Assembly: GCA_001683735.1 (NCBI GenBank)
Contig: LUGG01000001.1
Coordinates: forward strand, 2,852,001-2,916,000
Reading direction: 5' to 3'
DNA length: 64,000 nucleotides
From: Grifola frondosa
Lineage: Eukaryota; Basidiomycota; Agaricomycetes; Polyporales; Grifolaceae
Made by a program: the position numbers and the translations under genes. The notes beneath the pieces are model-generated. The model worked only from the letters and a program-made list of their open reading frames with translations, was not told where the DNA came from and made no database searches. How positions within the stretch are numbered: position 1 is the stretch's first letter; each line of letters starts with the position of its first letter. Positions 1 to 12,112 of the stretch are shown in pieces.

Positions 1-1664
1 GGAAGGTTCGTTGGAAGACACATGGATTTGGGAACGGATGTCTTCGGACGGCGGAGGGGTCGAAGGGAATAGTGAAGTCGATTTCTCACGACGAGAGGCG
101 TCCGCCCATATTCCACCGCGATGCTCGTATTTTGCGCTTTCGAAGAAGGCGATGTCATCCATGTTGGGTAACACGACCGACTCTTGTAGCTGTAGTCGAA
201 TTAGTGGGTGAAATAGATATTTATAGAAACCTTGGAACATACCACTTCCTTGACCCTTGACTCGATGGTGCTCAGAATCATACTCCACGTTATTTGACGG
301 TCGCTCACGACCGGTTCGACGTCGAGCACGACGCGAGGCATTTGGGTAAATGCATACCAGATACGACTGCTTGGTGGTCGTTTCACCTTGACCAGCATAT
401 TCCCCTCGATCTCCCTGAGTACCAGAGCGAGCACAAGCTTGACAGTGTAGGTCTTGAATCTTGCCCCAAGGTTGATTGTCGCCGTTGCTTCCACAGTGAT
501 TCGTACCTCGCCCTTGTAGAATAGATGAACCTCCAGCGAAGCGTCGCCCTCTTTAGTCAACTCCTTGAGCATCGGCTTGCTGAACGTCGGAGCCCTGTTC
601 CCAACAGAGACCTCTCGGACTACGATGTCAGTGAGGAATCCTGGTCGCTTGATCCTAGATATCTTCTTCATTAGTCTCCCAATGATGTACGACTCGAGCT
701 TTTGTGTCCGATAATAGCTGAAGAACAACCGGCCAAGAAGTGCGTTCAGCCAGCGCATGGGAATGACATCAGGCTGCTCGTCCAGGGTAGTGACCAGGTG
801 TAACATGTCTTCGGGGCGGAACACTGACTGCAAGGGCGCGAGTGTCGCGCTATTCGCTGGGTGGTCCGACGCATGCACCAGCGCAAGATACCAGTCCTCC
901 ATCTCCACCGCCGACCGCACGAAGATGAACCACGGTGTCAAGATGTCCATTGCCTCTTCCCTCGCCTCCTCTCTCTGCTTCTCGAGCTCCGCCCGCCGCT
1001 CCCGCTCTCTCTGCTTCAGCCTCTCCCTCTCACCCTTCTCCTCCGTTTCCTCTCCGCTCTCATCCCCAAACCGCATCTCCTTCGTCACGCTCGGCATCTC
1101 CCTGTCCGGCGGGGGCACGCGCGGGCGTAGGCAGATCGCATTCCGCTTCGCAAACAACTCCCCATCGAGGAGGCCCTCGGGATGCACGAGTACATCGTGC
1201 CCACTCAGCTCGATTGCCGCCTCGCACTCCGTCATGCCTTCGTCTTCGTACAGGTACAGTACCTTCCCCTTTAGCGCGACGTACCACATGTCCTTTGGCC
1301 GCGACCGCTTCGCGTCCTTCGAGCGCGCATCTAGGAAGCCGCGTACCATGCCCACGTACGACCCATCCGATGGCGACTCCTCGAACGTCCGGCGCACCGT
1401 CAGCCAGCCCTTGCGTGCCCTGGGCAGGTCGTTGACTTCAGCTGGCGGAACAGCCGCAGTCGTAGGTGGAGCATCGGCATTCTCGGCGTCATCCTCTTCT
1501 TCGGTGAAGCGCTGTTCCAGCCTACGCTTCGCGGGCTTGTCGACGACGGGGTCTCCTACTGGTACTGAGGTATAGATGGTAAAGAAAATCGCTCCGAGGA
1601 TCACCAACGGCACGAACGTCAGACCGCCGAGCACGTACGCGTATAATAGCGCCCTTAGGGACAT
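1..1664 (-). CDS. NVJ2: NVJ2/TEX2-like SMP-domain lipid-transfer protein (3' end cut by window)
   Basis: Membrane-contact-site protein of the Nvj2/TEX2 family, which moves lipids between the ER and other membranes through an SMP domain. The ATG is at 1664. Exon 1 (243-1664) is exactly 474 codons; a GT-AG intron at 190-242 ends in CTACAG, and exon 2 (1-189) stays in frame and runs out of the window. Residues about 5-30 form one hydrophobic membrane anchor. A PH-like region follows (about 85-275), interrupted by an acidic, Arg/Glu-rich insert near residues 200-235 as is usual for fungal Nvj2. The SMP domain starts near residue 290 (motifs [14 protein letters not shown] and [16 protein letters not shown]). 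No frame break is seen. TEX2-like and Nvj2-like names describe the same family; the symbol is assigned by domain order only. Confidence 0.85.
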
Positions 1665-3800
1665 GCTCGTTCTGCTGGCTACGTATTAGAGGGGGGGCAA
1701 ACGAACAGCGGCTGGCGTCCTTACGAATTGCGGTCGTGTCAAGTGTGTGGGAGCTCGGAGGAGCTCGTGGTGGATGTATCATGTATGTCTGTAAGCTCGT
1801 CACCGCCGACTCAGTTGCAGTCGCCACCCGAGCACGTGTGCGCCTCGCGCATCTATTTGTCGCTTCGAACACAGCACTCGACCAGAATCGTCCGTGATTA
1901 TCCATCGTTACATTGCGTTTCGCGCGTGCATATAGTATGTAGGTAATGCAGATAACGAACGTGCGGGTACAAAGATACAAGGGTATAGTAATCATACAGT
2001 AGATACATCATAATAAATGAAGTGTGCAATGATCGCAGAGCCAGGGCCCCGGATCCGAAATGGACAGAGTCAAATGCATTCGTTGAAGCAAAAGACCGGG
2101 AGTGGACCATCGCATGCGACCTTTTTGTAGCAATTGCAAGGCATAGTCTAGCCCGTCGGGGAAAAGACAAGGACTAAGGGAGGTGGACGTCAAACTGCAT
2201 CAGTCTAATCAGTGACTACTTCGCTTGTAGGAAGACGCGCGCGAGAGCCACGGGTGCGAGAAGAGACCATGCACGCTCGCTGTCTCCTTGTTGACAACGG
2301 GCGCGAAAACATGCCTTTTGAGAGCTGCTCCTTCACGGATGGCAGGACAGCATGCCAATGGCCGTCCTTGTAGTTCCAGCGCTCTATAAGTGGGAACGAT
2401 TGGAAACGAGAGGTGGAAATATGTGGTTAAGCACTGGATGAGTAGGGACGGCGAGGCGGTTGCCAAACGCGACATCCTGGTAAGGAAGTAGGCAGTCGGT
2501 TTCACGAGGCTGTGAAGCGCAAGGAGTAATGACAATGGAAGGTATAGAAGGATCCGAGCTTTGGAAGATCACAGGCACTGCGAATCCTGAGGTTATTGTT
2601 AGTGAGGACGCAGTGCATGTTCACGTAATGCTACATACTACTGTTGATGACCTCCGCCTCTTGCATGGCGGTCTCCGTCTTGTTGTCTGTATCTGATCCT
2701 CGCTACTTGAAGAAGGCTTCGATGTAGTTGAAAGTGATACGTCCTGTCCAGCAGGCTTCTCGGATCATTAGGTACACATGAAAACCTGATGATATAGACT
2801 AGACGGACCTCGAGGTGGGGGACGTTCTGGTTGTCTCATGTCCAACTCCACAAACATCTGAGCGAGATTTTCCATGTCATCATGCAAAGTGCTTCGTACG
2901 ACACGATACACTGGTGTGACGGTTCGAGCGCAAACATCTACCATCCTGGACCAAGGGATTTCGGGTAGTGGAAGGACCATATCACAAAACTCCTCAACAT
3001 TGACATACTAGAACCAACGGAGTTCATTCACGGACGTCGAATGAATGCTGCAGCAACTCACTAGAACGTCTTCTACCTCCACAGAACGGTCATTCTCCAA
3101 CGTGGAGGTCCACGCACGAACAGCAGCTCTAGAGAACCTGGCGAGCATGACAGTAAACTAGACCACTGAAAGAAAATGCCGCCTGGGGGATGAGGGAGGA
3201 AAAGAGAGGGCCGCTCAAGGCCGCTCATTTGTAAACGGAGGCAAATTGGAAACATGAGATTGTCCAGTCTGGGGTTGCGGGGCTTTTCCACCCGATTGGC
3301 TATTCGGCTTCATTCGGTTCGGTTCGGTCCCCGGTCGTCCCTGCTTCTTCGGCATTTCCAAATACGGCAACTCTTTAAGAATGTGGCTCGCAACCACTCA
3401 CCGGTTATACAGTACCTGTGCAGCCATGGTCTATGTATCCGCCTTCTTTGTCTTATAATGTTTAAACATGGCACTTACCCAACCCAGGCCCAGCCACAAT
3501 GTTAGATGAGACAAACGCAATTCTGCGTTGAACCTGTGCTGGATGATACCACGAGATAGTCAGTGGTCGCACTCTCCGAGTGGCAGCGCCGATGCTTTGA
3601 CTCATCCATTGTGGTTGGCAAACCACGAGTTGACTTAGGCTGGAATATCTCTCTTGCGAAGCTGTTCTGTGCCACATCCTCAGTCTATAAAGGGCATAGG
3701 GTTGGCTTGCGTTTCTACGGTCTTCTCTTATCCGCTGCCTCTTCCCTCTGTTATTTTTTGTCCAATAGTACATCATGGTGAGTTTGGAACACTTCTGGTT
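1665..3800. other. Gene-poor stretch upstream of the NVJ2-like gene
   Basis: About 2.1 kb with only short open frames on both strands (for instance 2209-2535 and 2768-2980 on the minus strand) that show no family motif and no good splice continuity. It should hold the promoter of the minus-strand NVJ2-like gene. I see no gene I can support. Confidence 0.5.
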
Positions 3801-3819
3801 ATATATAATGCTTTACTGA

Positions 3820-4500
3820 TGGTTTCCTTACATAAGTATACATCATCTCGGCGGTCCCCATCCTGGAAAGCGGTCTTGCCAGCCCAGATAATGTCGGGCT
3901 GAACCTTTACACAGCGGCTCAATGCCTAAAACTTGGGCATGTCTCGGCTGTATGATGTTCCATAAAATGGCAACATTATATTTTCAACCCCTGGTGCTTT
4001 TCATCACGCATCATCAAGTGACGTCCCAGCCCACTTTCTCTGCCCTCCTCGAAACTACCTTCGTAGGAACTGTAATCCTTGTGTCATTTCTGGTGTTGCC
4101 TCAATGTTCTTGCTGCCTACTCTGTCAGTGCAAGTGTACTTTGCGGTCGAACACTTGGTTTTTGCGGCATTACTTTTTCTCAGCCTCCCTGTGGGCGTCG
4201 TCATCCTGGGTGACCCCACCTCTGTGAATCTCCCAATGGGAATATCTCACTATATGATAGTCATATCATGCGCGCTTGCTTGCATCGCTTGCGGTTTTTC
4301 CACCTTCATGTACTTTCGCCAGGTGGAGCGCTCAGTAAGTTCGAGGATAATTGCGACATGTAGCTTGTGCTGACTCTAATTTTCCTATATAGTTATGATG
4401 CCGACTTGCCTAACGTACTTCGGCCTGCATTTGTGCTAATTACCTCCGGTGGAATTGGACTTTTGTCTCACTCATGCCACTCTCTTTCATGGACTTTGCA
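3820..4500 (+). pseudogene. Fragments of a multi-pass membrane protein gene
   Basis: Three short stretches read like real protein but do not join cleanly. One at about 3838-3950 contains AVPILESGLASPDNVGLNLY. One at about 4080-4340 has two hydrophobic helices and ends in FMYFRQVERS just before a GTAAGT donor. One at about 4390-4490 contains YDADLPNVLRPAFVLITSGG. The splice phases disagree between pieces, so at least one base or exon is missing, or the locus is decayed. The general look (repeated hydrophobic helices, plus strand) resembles the many multi-pass membrane proteins of unknown role in Agaricomycetes, but I cannot name the family. It could also be an intact gene with exons I failed to place. 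Confidence 0.3.
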
Positions 4501-4656
4501 ACTACCCTCACAATTATGCCACTACTATGATGTAATATGATTTCAATGCAGATGTGTGCATGCATTTGTCTCAGCATGCAATAAGCTCATAACGTCGTCA
4601 TTTGTTGGCAATCAGAAAATCAAGACAACTCGAAAAAGGGTCAAGAAATATAAATA

Positions 4657-6821
4657 TCAGCTCCAACAGTATGCTATCATACACTTTGCACACACGCCGC
4701 TTCTTTGCATCCCTTCCCTTTGCCTAGCACGATCGACAACCGCGCAAGCCAGACATGCTGGCCACATCGGGTCTTTCTCTAGCACGATGATCCGTGGGAA
4801 TATGTTTCTATGGGTATGCCTTGCGTCGCGATGTCAAACGTCTGCGCCAGCATCGCTTCGACTTCTTCGCTGGGAATCGATGAACGCGCGGACGAGATGT
4901 TGGTAACAGGATTCTGGCCGAGAGGGGCGGCGCCGTTCGCAAGGTAGATAACAAGGGGTGCAGATGGATCGGCATCGCAGCCGAAGAATGTGGGACGCTT
5001 CGTGAGGTTCTGGGCAAGAAAGGTGGTGTATAAGGAGGGTACAGGAGGGAAGGAGTAATATGAAGGATATAATGCTGCACGATCTTGAGTCGCCTTAGTA
5101 AATGTGTATGGTTAATCTAATTGTCGGAGACATCAGAAGACGAGAAAACGTACGATCAGCGAGCTCCCATCAGCAAAATTGTTATTTGTCTCGTTGCCAT
5201 GCGTCTGATTACCCTTAGAAACGTGTAAATAATTGGGATCGGACGAGGGGAGACTAGGAAAAGTGAGCTCACTGCGTCTACCGCTAATATGACGTCTATT
5301 CCGCGCGCTTTGACGAGGAAAGGCTGGATAGGAACGAACTCGCCGTCCGAGCTGCCATCAACAAGATGCAGAATCGTTTCATTCGTATCAATAAAGGTGT
5401 CTTTGGCGATACCCATGAACGGGTTCGGAATGAGCGCTCCGCTGCTGTCTAATATAAAATTCGCAGAGATTTAAACGGAGCGTTTTCAATGTCAGAAATC
5501 GAACTTACGGCATTGGGGACCAAAAGACGACATGGACTCGACGAAGCAGACCTGGTCGAAATTAGTCACACAGATACTGTCGTTTGATGTTCCCAGGTAC
5601 TTCATCGGGATGAAGGCAGACAGCATGGGGTCGAACGAGCCCATCTCAACTATTATCTTATCAGAATAAATGCGTACGGAACCGATATACAATACTCACA
5701 AAATTCATTTCGTAGATGGGGTTTGTCAGGGGTACGACAACGCCTGTCCAGTTAAGCATACTAGAGGGATCTCCATGCTGAGACAGAGAATCTGAAACGA
5801 GAATCGGGAACGGTTGTGCGTAGGCTTTGAACGATGTTCTACGCAACAAATATGTCAGTGTGAGATCACGCAGATATGCTTAGCACACTCACACGTTCGC
5901 GATTGACGAGAACGTGATACCCGCACCATGTGCAATAGCGGTGTCGAAAAAGTCGGCTGCGTCGGTCCCGTTCACAAAATGTCTGGAGAAAAGGCGGCCC
6001 TGGAAATCCGTGTCTGACACGGGAAACCCGGCATCCTCCTTGCCCACGACCTCTTCCTCGATTGAGAGAATATATGCTTCGGTCACTTCAGAATCTATGC
6101 TTGGTTCGACGAAGTCGATGTCCGTTAACCAGCTGCCGAAGGTATCCACGCTCGCATTCGGCGTCCCAGCGAGAGCGCGAGGAATGAGATATTCCTCTTG
6201 CGAAAGAAAATCCGCCAGCCGTAGGTTTTCGTCATAGGCATCAGTATCAGTGCTATCGTTCGCGGTTCCGAAAATGAGGTCGGGAATGGTAGGGAAGTTG
6301 GCCTGCGCGAGCGAACCTACGAGCCACGAGCCGCCGGACAAGCCAGATAAGTACGATGTAGCCTGTAGAAGACCGCCTGTGCCGACTTCAACAGACTGCG
6401 CGTTCCGTCCATCCAATGCGTGTAGGACGCCTGCGCCGAAGATGGCAGCCCTGTATCCTCCGCCGCTCACGGCGATGGCGACTTTGGGGAAACCCGCCGA
6501 GCCATAACGACCCGAGAGGATATCGTGAACGTATGAAGGGGGGATGAACGTGTACTTTGCTGTACAGCTTGAAGGTAGGAATTCCAAGCCGTTGGAGCGA
6601 CTGCGTTCTGCTTTGCTGAGATATATGCAGACTCGCCAGGGCTAAGAGACTGCTTGTGAGTGCCCGCAAGCCGAACGAGCTTTGTTCCAGGAGGACAAGG
6701 CGCTTGAACAGGAGTATAGGCAACTGCTGCTACGCTCTCAGCTCCTGCAGGTAAAATAAATAAGAACGAGAAAATAGAGATAACTAGAAGAATACATGCA
6801 TGGGGATCGTGTAGAACGCAT
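4657..6821 (-). CDS. PLB1: Secreted lysophospholipase / phospholipase B (PLA2_B family)
   Basis: Secreted or GPI-type enzyme that removes acyl chains from (lyso)phospholipids. Inferred exons: 5893-6821, 5700-5838, about 5509-5656, 5273-5448, 5154-5213, 4820-5093, 4657-4778, giving about 615 residues. The N-terminus is a hydrophobic signal peptide. Catalytic motifs are visible: the oxyanion loop SGGGYRAA, the nucleophile elbow GLSGGSW, and DGSSDGE, which corresponds to the family's Asp motif. The C-terminus carries RPTFFGC and the Cys-rich WPACLACAVVDRAR block. Exon 1 needs two one-base corrections, an extra base in the G4 run 6802-6805 and a missing base in the G6 run 6538-6543 (plus-strand letters). 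They cancel, and the exon then ends in the right phase. The last intron, 4779-4819, is 41 nt and GC-AG. The family is certain; whether the breaks are real is not. Confidence 0.88.
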
Positions 6822-7774
6822 GGAGGAAGATTTCCCTGTTATATCTGCAGACGGAGGGCCATGGGACGCTCGACTCTGACACACCGCCACCAGAAACAAA
6901 TGATGTATCATGTTAGCGCAACGGATCGGGGGCAATGAGACTATCCAAAACAAGTAGACTGTGCCGTTTGAAAAGGATGTCATAGAACGAGTCGAAAAGC
7001 CCAGCAGTTACAGTCGAATGACCTCTTACTGGATTTTTGAAGTAAATGTCTCTGAGGCATATAAAAATTTGAACATGGTTCTCAGGTACAAGGTGCTTAC
7101 CGTACCTCATAAAGTATAATACCGTGTATGCTAACCTGTGCATGAAATAGCTTTTCGATATCAGTCCACCCTCACTGGTGAGATAGAATGTAACCGACCC
7201 ACTGCAGATGCTACACGGACCTTGCATGGCTTGAGGACAGAATCCCTCATATAAGGCAAGGCGCGAACAGTCTCCAGTGGCGTCACACGCACAGAAATCT
7301 TCCAACTCGTACCATGGGCTCGAGCGTTGCGCTCAGGCTATGCACCGTTTGCTTCATCAAGCAGCGACCATGGCGCGCTCCGAGGACGGAAACCAAACTG
7401 CTCATATGGTCACCGCAACCGCACACGTAGCAGGAATGAATGCCTGCGTCTAGAATAAATAACATGTGATATCCGAAGCGCCAGCCGAATCTTGTAATAT
7501 TGTATAGTGGGTCGACAGTGGGTCCCCTTCATGAATGGACGCCGAACTCTAGCAAACTGGAGTTGTTCGAAGTCCCCTGAACGTTTTGGAGAGAGAGCCT
7601 GCATTCAAGACATTTTAATAGCTGACAGAATGGAAGTAATACATAGTAAGTCAGAGGGACAAACACTGCGAAATTTGGAAAATTACTACTTAGGGAGGTC
7701 ATAGAAATAATCACCCTCCTTTCAAACCACAGCATCAAATGTTTCAACGTACGTCCTGAATCCGAATGGCCGAC
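6822..7774. other. Region between the lysophospholipase and TPR genes
   Basis: Upstream region of the minus-strand lysophospholipase. A minus-strand open frame at about 7130-7305 is Cys-rich (CACDATGDC, then GFCPQAMQGPCSICSG), but I find no start or splice partner that makes it a convincing gene. Nothing else is recognisable. Confidence 0.4.
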
Positions 7775-10072
7775 TTATAATGTAAAACTAGTCAGCAACG
7801 AGCTCTCCGCAGGAGGCACTTGCACACGCACCGAGGGCGTATCCAGCGTAACAGCTCCCTCAAGCAGGCCTTCAGTCGCTTTGCGCTCGAAATCCTCAAG
7901 CTCAGCGATACGTGAGAGCATGACGTTCTCCCCAAAAGGGGCTATGCCTCCATATTTTCTCAGCTTTCTCCAGCGCCGTGCGGATGCGCACGCAGAGCGA
8001 AGTGGTCTGTCGCAACGGCTCTCCGCGGTGCCATCGCGCTTGGAACGCTATCATCAGGAAATCTGCTCGTCGCGGTCAGTCAGCAATGCCACTCGAGAAT
8101 GTCAGGTACTGACAAGGATGCATTTCGTCGTCTTCGGGATACTTCTGGGCAGCTCGAGTGTAGTGAGAAGCTGCCAAGCGGAAAATTCTTCGACGTGCCC
8201 GCAGCATTTGGGCCGCCAGCCCTTTGACGACGAGCTTTCGTCGCTTGTCCATGTAGCACGACCCAATAGTGCTGTAAGTGAATGAGAAAACATACGGAGA
8301 GACAAAATAAGTGCGTGTACGCGAGCGCATCAGCAACTGGGTAGACCCAGAACGAAAGCCACGTCCCCTTGTCGCCTGGGTAGTCGGAACCGGGGGGTTC
8401 GCCGTCGTCTCCTGGATCATCTCCGCAGCCATCGCCATCAGCTTGTTGAGGTCGTCCTCAGAACCGCGACGTGAATCTTTGATAAACTATACAGGACGGA
8501 TTATATGAGGGAACGCCCATGCAATACGCAGAAGAGCGCAGTGCGGGACTTACTTCCTGTACGCCTCCATACGCATCCGCTTGACGCATCTGATGAATGT
8601 CTTTTCGAAGATGACGCCTCTGTCCGACATCGGGACGTCATGCCATTTTCTCCGCTCCCACTCCAGTATAGAGATCGCATGATCATAGAACTGGATGGCA
8701 GTCTCCACGCTGTCGCCACTATAGTCGAGAAAGTACGCCTTCAAAAACATTGTCCTAGATTGAACTAGGCTTTAGTCCGAGAGACCGGCGAAATAAGCGC
8801 AATACCGGACTGTGTTAGACAGTGCCCAGCGAACGGACTCCAACCCTCCCTCCCAATTTGTTCACAGCTTCAGCTTGGATTGTGCCAGCTCCGCCCTCAC
8901 TCCAACCTTCCAGAAGCCCAGTTTCGAACGCAACTGTTGGCAGATGAGCTAGGCTCGGCCACTAGAAAAGGCCATAATGTTACCTTGAATATTGAAGAGT
9001 TCGAGCCAATTCGGTGAATCCATGTAAAATACCCTCGGATCCCTCAGAATGCCATTGCAGATGCAGTCAATAGCCTGTGAAATTGTGTCGGCTATCTCAA
9101 TTATAAAATAGATATCATGTCTTACGCTATCTTCTTTTGCACACCCGCTGGACTAGGCCGAGAGAGCTTCATGATACGCACGCCTTCCGAGAAATCCTGT
9201 CGGGTTCTTGAATTTTAACCCGACAAAACGGCACAACGGTGCGAGATATGTTGCTTACCCTCCACGCATTCATAATTACCCAAGCCTGTTCAGGATTGAC
9301 GAAAGGAAGGCAATGAGCGTGACCGCCCTGAAAAAAGGTTCCGAGACAATAAAATAACTCACGCTACTTTCGAAAGTCTGATCCTCGTCAACTTGTCCCC
9401 ATGGACAGCGCGATTTGCCATGGCAGTTTCTGTTCATCGAAAACTGTCTGCGGTATCACATATACCCGGGTAGCTCGCTCCCGGACCTTCGTCTGCATCT
9501 CGCGGGTGGCTTTCAGACCGTCCACACACTGCTGTCTGAACTTGAGCTGGGAATCGGGAAGCCCCGATTCCGGCAAGCACGCAATAGCTTTGTCCCACGC
9601 GCCAATACTTTTGTCGTAGACACGCAGTTCCTGGATACACCAGCTGGGCAGTGAGTCCACTTCGAGAGGGAGACATGGACGAGCTGACGTGACTGGCTTT
9701 CGCGAGACGCGCCCATGCCTTCGCGTAGGCTGGATCTATCTTAACAGCCTACAACCAACAAGTGTGAGCTAGCAGTGCTTAGAAGGAGCGAATAACCGTG
9801 GCCGCACCTCCTGTGCATCGAAAGCTGCGTCGAGATAACTACCACAGATGTATTAGACCGTATCGATCTGCTCTGGGGCATGCTATTCACTCTTTCATAG
9901 CCAAACTCGCCGCCGCACGGTTAGCGTACAAGACGGCATTCTGGCCATCTACTTCGATGGCCTTTGAATACTTCTCATATGCGGCGGTGTGGTCGCCTCT
10001 TAAATGAAGTCTGTTGCCTTCGGCCTTGAGCTGCTCGGCTTGGGCTTTTCTTTCACTTGGTGTGGACGACAT
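7775..10072 (-). CDS. TPR-repeat protein of Agaricomycete type, frame disturbed
   Basis: Cytosolic tetratricopeptide protein of a family common in mushroom genomes, with no assigned function. Exon 1 begins at 10072 with a TPR unit (YEKYSKAIEVD, VLYANRAAASLAMK). The next exons add DPAYAKAWARLAKAS and SIGAWDKAIACLP. The middle holds QDFSEGVRIMKL and CNGILRDPRVFYMDSPNWL. The rear half has ISILEWERRKWHDVP, DRGVIFEKTFIR, GDKGTWLSFW and AQKYPEDDEMHP. It ends at TAA 7775-7777 after SSLLTSFTL. Breaks in phase are needed at the C4 run 9397-9400, at the G6 run 8392-8397, at the A4 run 7934-7937 and at the donor near 8548-8554, which lacks a G before GTAAGT; one or two more may lie near 8860 and 9125. 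It is either a decaying gene or one hit by several sequence errors. Confidence 0.75.
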
Positions 10073-10687
10073 GACAGTTCGAATGTAAGTGGTATGGTGG
10101 GATCATCTGGGAGATGTGCCGTAACGTCGATAGTATCAGTCACGTTGCGTCGTAATAAGACCCGCTGGTAATTTGCCTTAAAAGGAAGGTCTCTCCAATC
10201 GACGATCGTGTGATCGAGACAAACTAATATTATTGTGGCAATCAATAATTAATTGTTGTTTCCTTCGCTGTATTTCTTCCTTATATGGAAGGCCTCCGCC
10301 TCACACGACAAGTACGCACACATTGATCTCTGCATGCTATGTCGGTAATTATTGGGAACACTACCAGAACAAGTCTGGAGGCATTTATGACGGTACAGTA
10401 AAATTATGCACAACCGGAAGCTGGGGTAGCAAAAGACGAATATGCACAACGCGCTCCGGAAGGTCCGAAGGACGAGTGAGTGAGACGGATCCAAAAGAAG
10501 GAAAGTACCAACACCAGGAATCCTCTGCAATAACAATTGACGGTGACGACGTCGAATGATCAAACAGCATGGCCAAAACATGATAAAATCCACAACCCTC
10601 CACCCTCGAATGCTTGGCCTTCCACAAGGACAACGTGATATCGCGCGGGCGCATTCCTTGCGCGGTCGCCGCCGCCGATACGAACAT
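10073..10687. other. Spacer upstream of the TPR gene
   Basis: About 600 bp between the 5' end of the TPR gene and the 3' end of the R3HCC1-like gene, both on the minus strand. The open frames here have no conserved motif. It probably holds the TPR promoter and the 3' untranslated region of the upstream gene. Confidence 0.4.
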
Positions 10688-11585
10688 TTACTCCGCAATA
10701 ATAGCCCGCTCATCGCCCTCTGCACCTCTACGATCTGCGCCGCGCCGCACCGCTCACTACGCGCGGACCCAGCCGGGATGCCGTACGCCCAATGCAGCGC
10801 CGAGCAATCCTCTTCCCCGGATACCAATCCGCGTGCACCGTGCTCTGGCATGGCAGCAAGTATTGCGGGATCTGACGCGGTCGGGTCGACAGGGGCGGCG
10901 TCGCCGCTTAATGAAGACGAAATGAGCGCGTTGAGCGTGGGATGAGAGGGGATGTTAGGTAGGGTAGGGGAGCCCTCGCGGGGAGAGCTGCCGCTCGCAT
11001 TGCCGTTACCATTGACATTGACATTGGCGTTGCCATTGCCATTCGTGTTGGCGGGGTGTTGCGGAAAGTGGTGGTGCTGACGGAGACACCGCGGGCGTGC
11101 GAGACGGACCCTCGGACGTTATGTCCGCGCGAGCCCGAGCTGTTGTGCTGGCGGGCGTTGACGGTCTGAATGACATTTTGTGCATCGGGGCCGTCATATG
11201 GCTTGATGGTGGCTACTTGGTGAGTGCTTGCAGAAGAGAATATGGGAGGTGGGAATGCGAGAGCATGCAGATAAGCTCGTTTGGCTGGTGACACACAGAT
11301 AGTAGTTAGAACATGTCCGGAAGGGAGTAGTGGTGTTCGCAAGGGAATATGTGGCAACGGAGCGCCAAGGAAGGATGAAAGGGAAATAGGCTTACCAACA
11401 GTGGCATCATTGAAGACGACCAAAAGACTGGTGTCATCAATCCACTTTATCTTGAAACCTCCATTCACGTTCTCCCACTCGGAAAACGCGGCTTGAATGT
11501 CCCTGGTCTTGAGCTCTTTCGGGAAGCCGGTAAGAGAGAGGATGCGCGTGACACAAGCAGAAAGCTGCGACAACGAAGAAGCCAT
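10688..11585 (-). CDS. R3HCC1-like protein with atypical RRM domain
   Basis: Small protein whose N-terminal 80 residues match the RRM-like domain at the C-terminus of animal R3HCC1/R3HCC1L (TGFPKELKTRDIQAAF, FKIKWIDDTSLLVVF, AKRAYLHAL). Exon 1 is 11396-11585 (ATG at 11585) and the 111-nt intron is 11285-11395. The intron is a multiple of three and stop-free, so a naive frame reads through it. After NARQHNSSGSRGHN the frame is lost at the G4 run 11053-11056. One added base restores an Asn-Gly repeat (10995-11050) and then PTLNALISSSLSGD. Further single-base breaks near 10790-10840 split a conserved tail (LLGAALGVRHPG, VQRAMSG). The stop at about 10688 is inferred. The role is presumably RNA binding, by domain only. 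Confidence 0.65.
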
Positions 11586-12112
11586 CACAGCAGCACGAGG
11601 GGAGAAATTTCAGCGATGCGGCGGGACCACCGGGTGGGGGTAGCTTTGTGAGCGAAGTGAGGGAAGCGGAGAGGTGCAGAAGAGTTAAATGGAGTGTATG
11701 TATAACAAAGCCGAGGGATTTTTGTGCGTAGAAGGAGCGAGGATATGGTGTTGTACAACGGGATGGGCAGCAGACAAACTATGCAATCGCTAAGCACGAC
11801 AAACAGGCGCCCGTTTACATCAGGCGCTCACTTTCCCACGCCCACTGCCTTCTGCGCAGCGCCGACAATCGTAATAAACGCTGCGCATGCTGCTTCTGCT
11901 GCCACCGTCGTGCTAACAACATGCACCCTATTTTCTAAATAATTATTTGTACATCTCTCAAGATTGAGCAAGAATCGTCGTTCGGATTTTGACGCGTAAA
12001 GCCGATAACATGCCTGTTATGGTAATCGGTAATCACCTAGCGCCCATGTCTGGTGGACGTACTTGTCTCCCTAGTACCACCTGAGCCCATCTGGACATCA
12101 CCTGCGTCCACC
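11586..12112. promoter_or_regulatory. Shared divergent promoter region
   Basis: A 527-bp gap between two genes that point away from each other: the R3HCC1-like gene (minus, ATG 11585) and the coiled-coil gene (plus, ATG 12113). It must contain both promoters. I see no clear TATA box. Confidence 0.5.

Noticed and set aside
757..1575. Plus-strand frame of 272 codons
   Set aside because: It is antisense to the well-supported NVJ2-like exon; Ser/Arg-rich composition with no motif.
9200..9230. Inverted repeat CGGGTT...AACCCG
   Set aside because: Very short and inside a probable intron of the TPR gene; no terminator or regulatory role can be argued.
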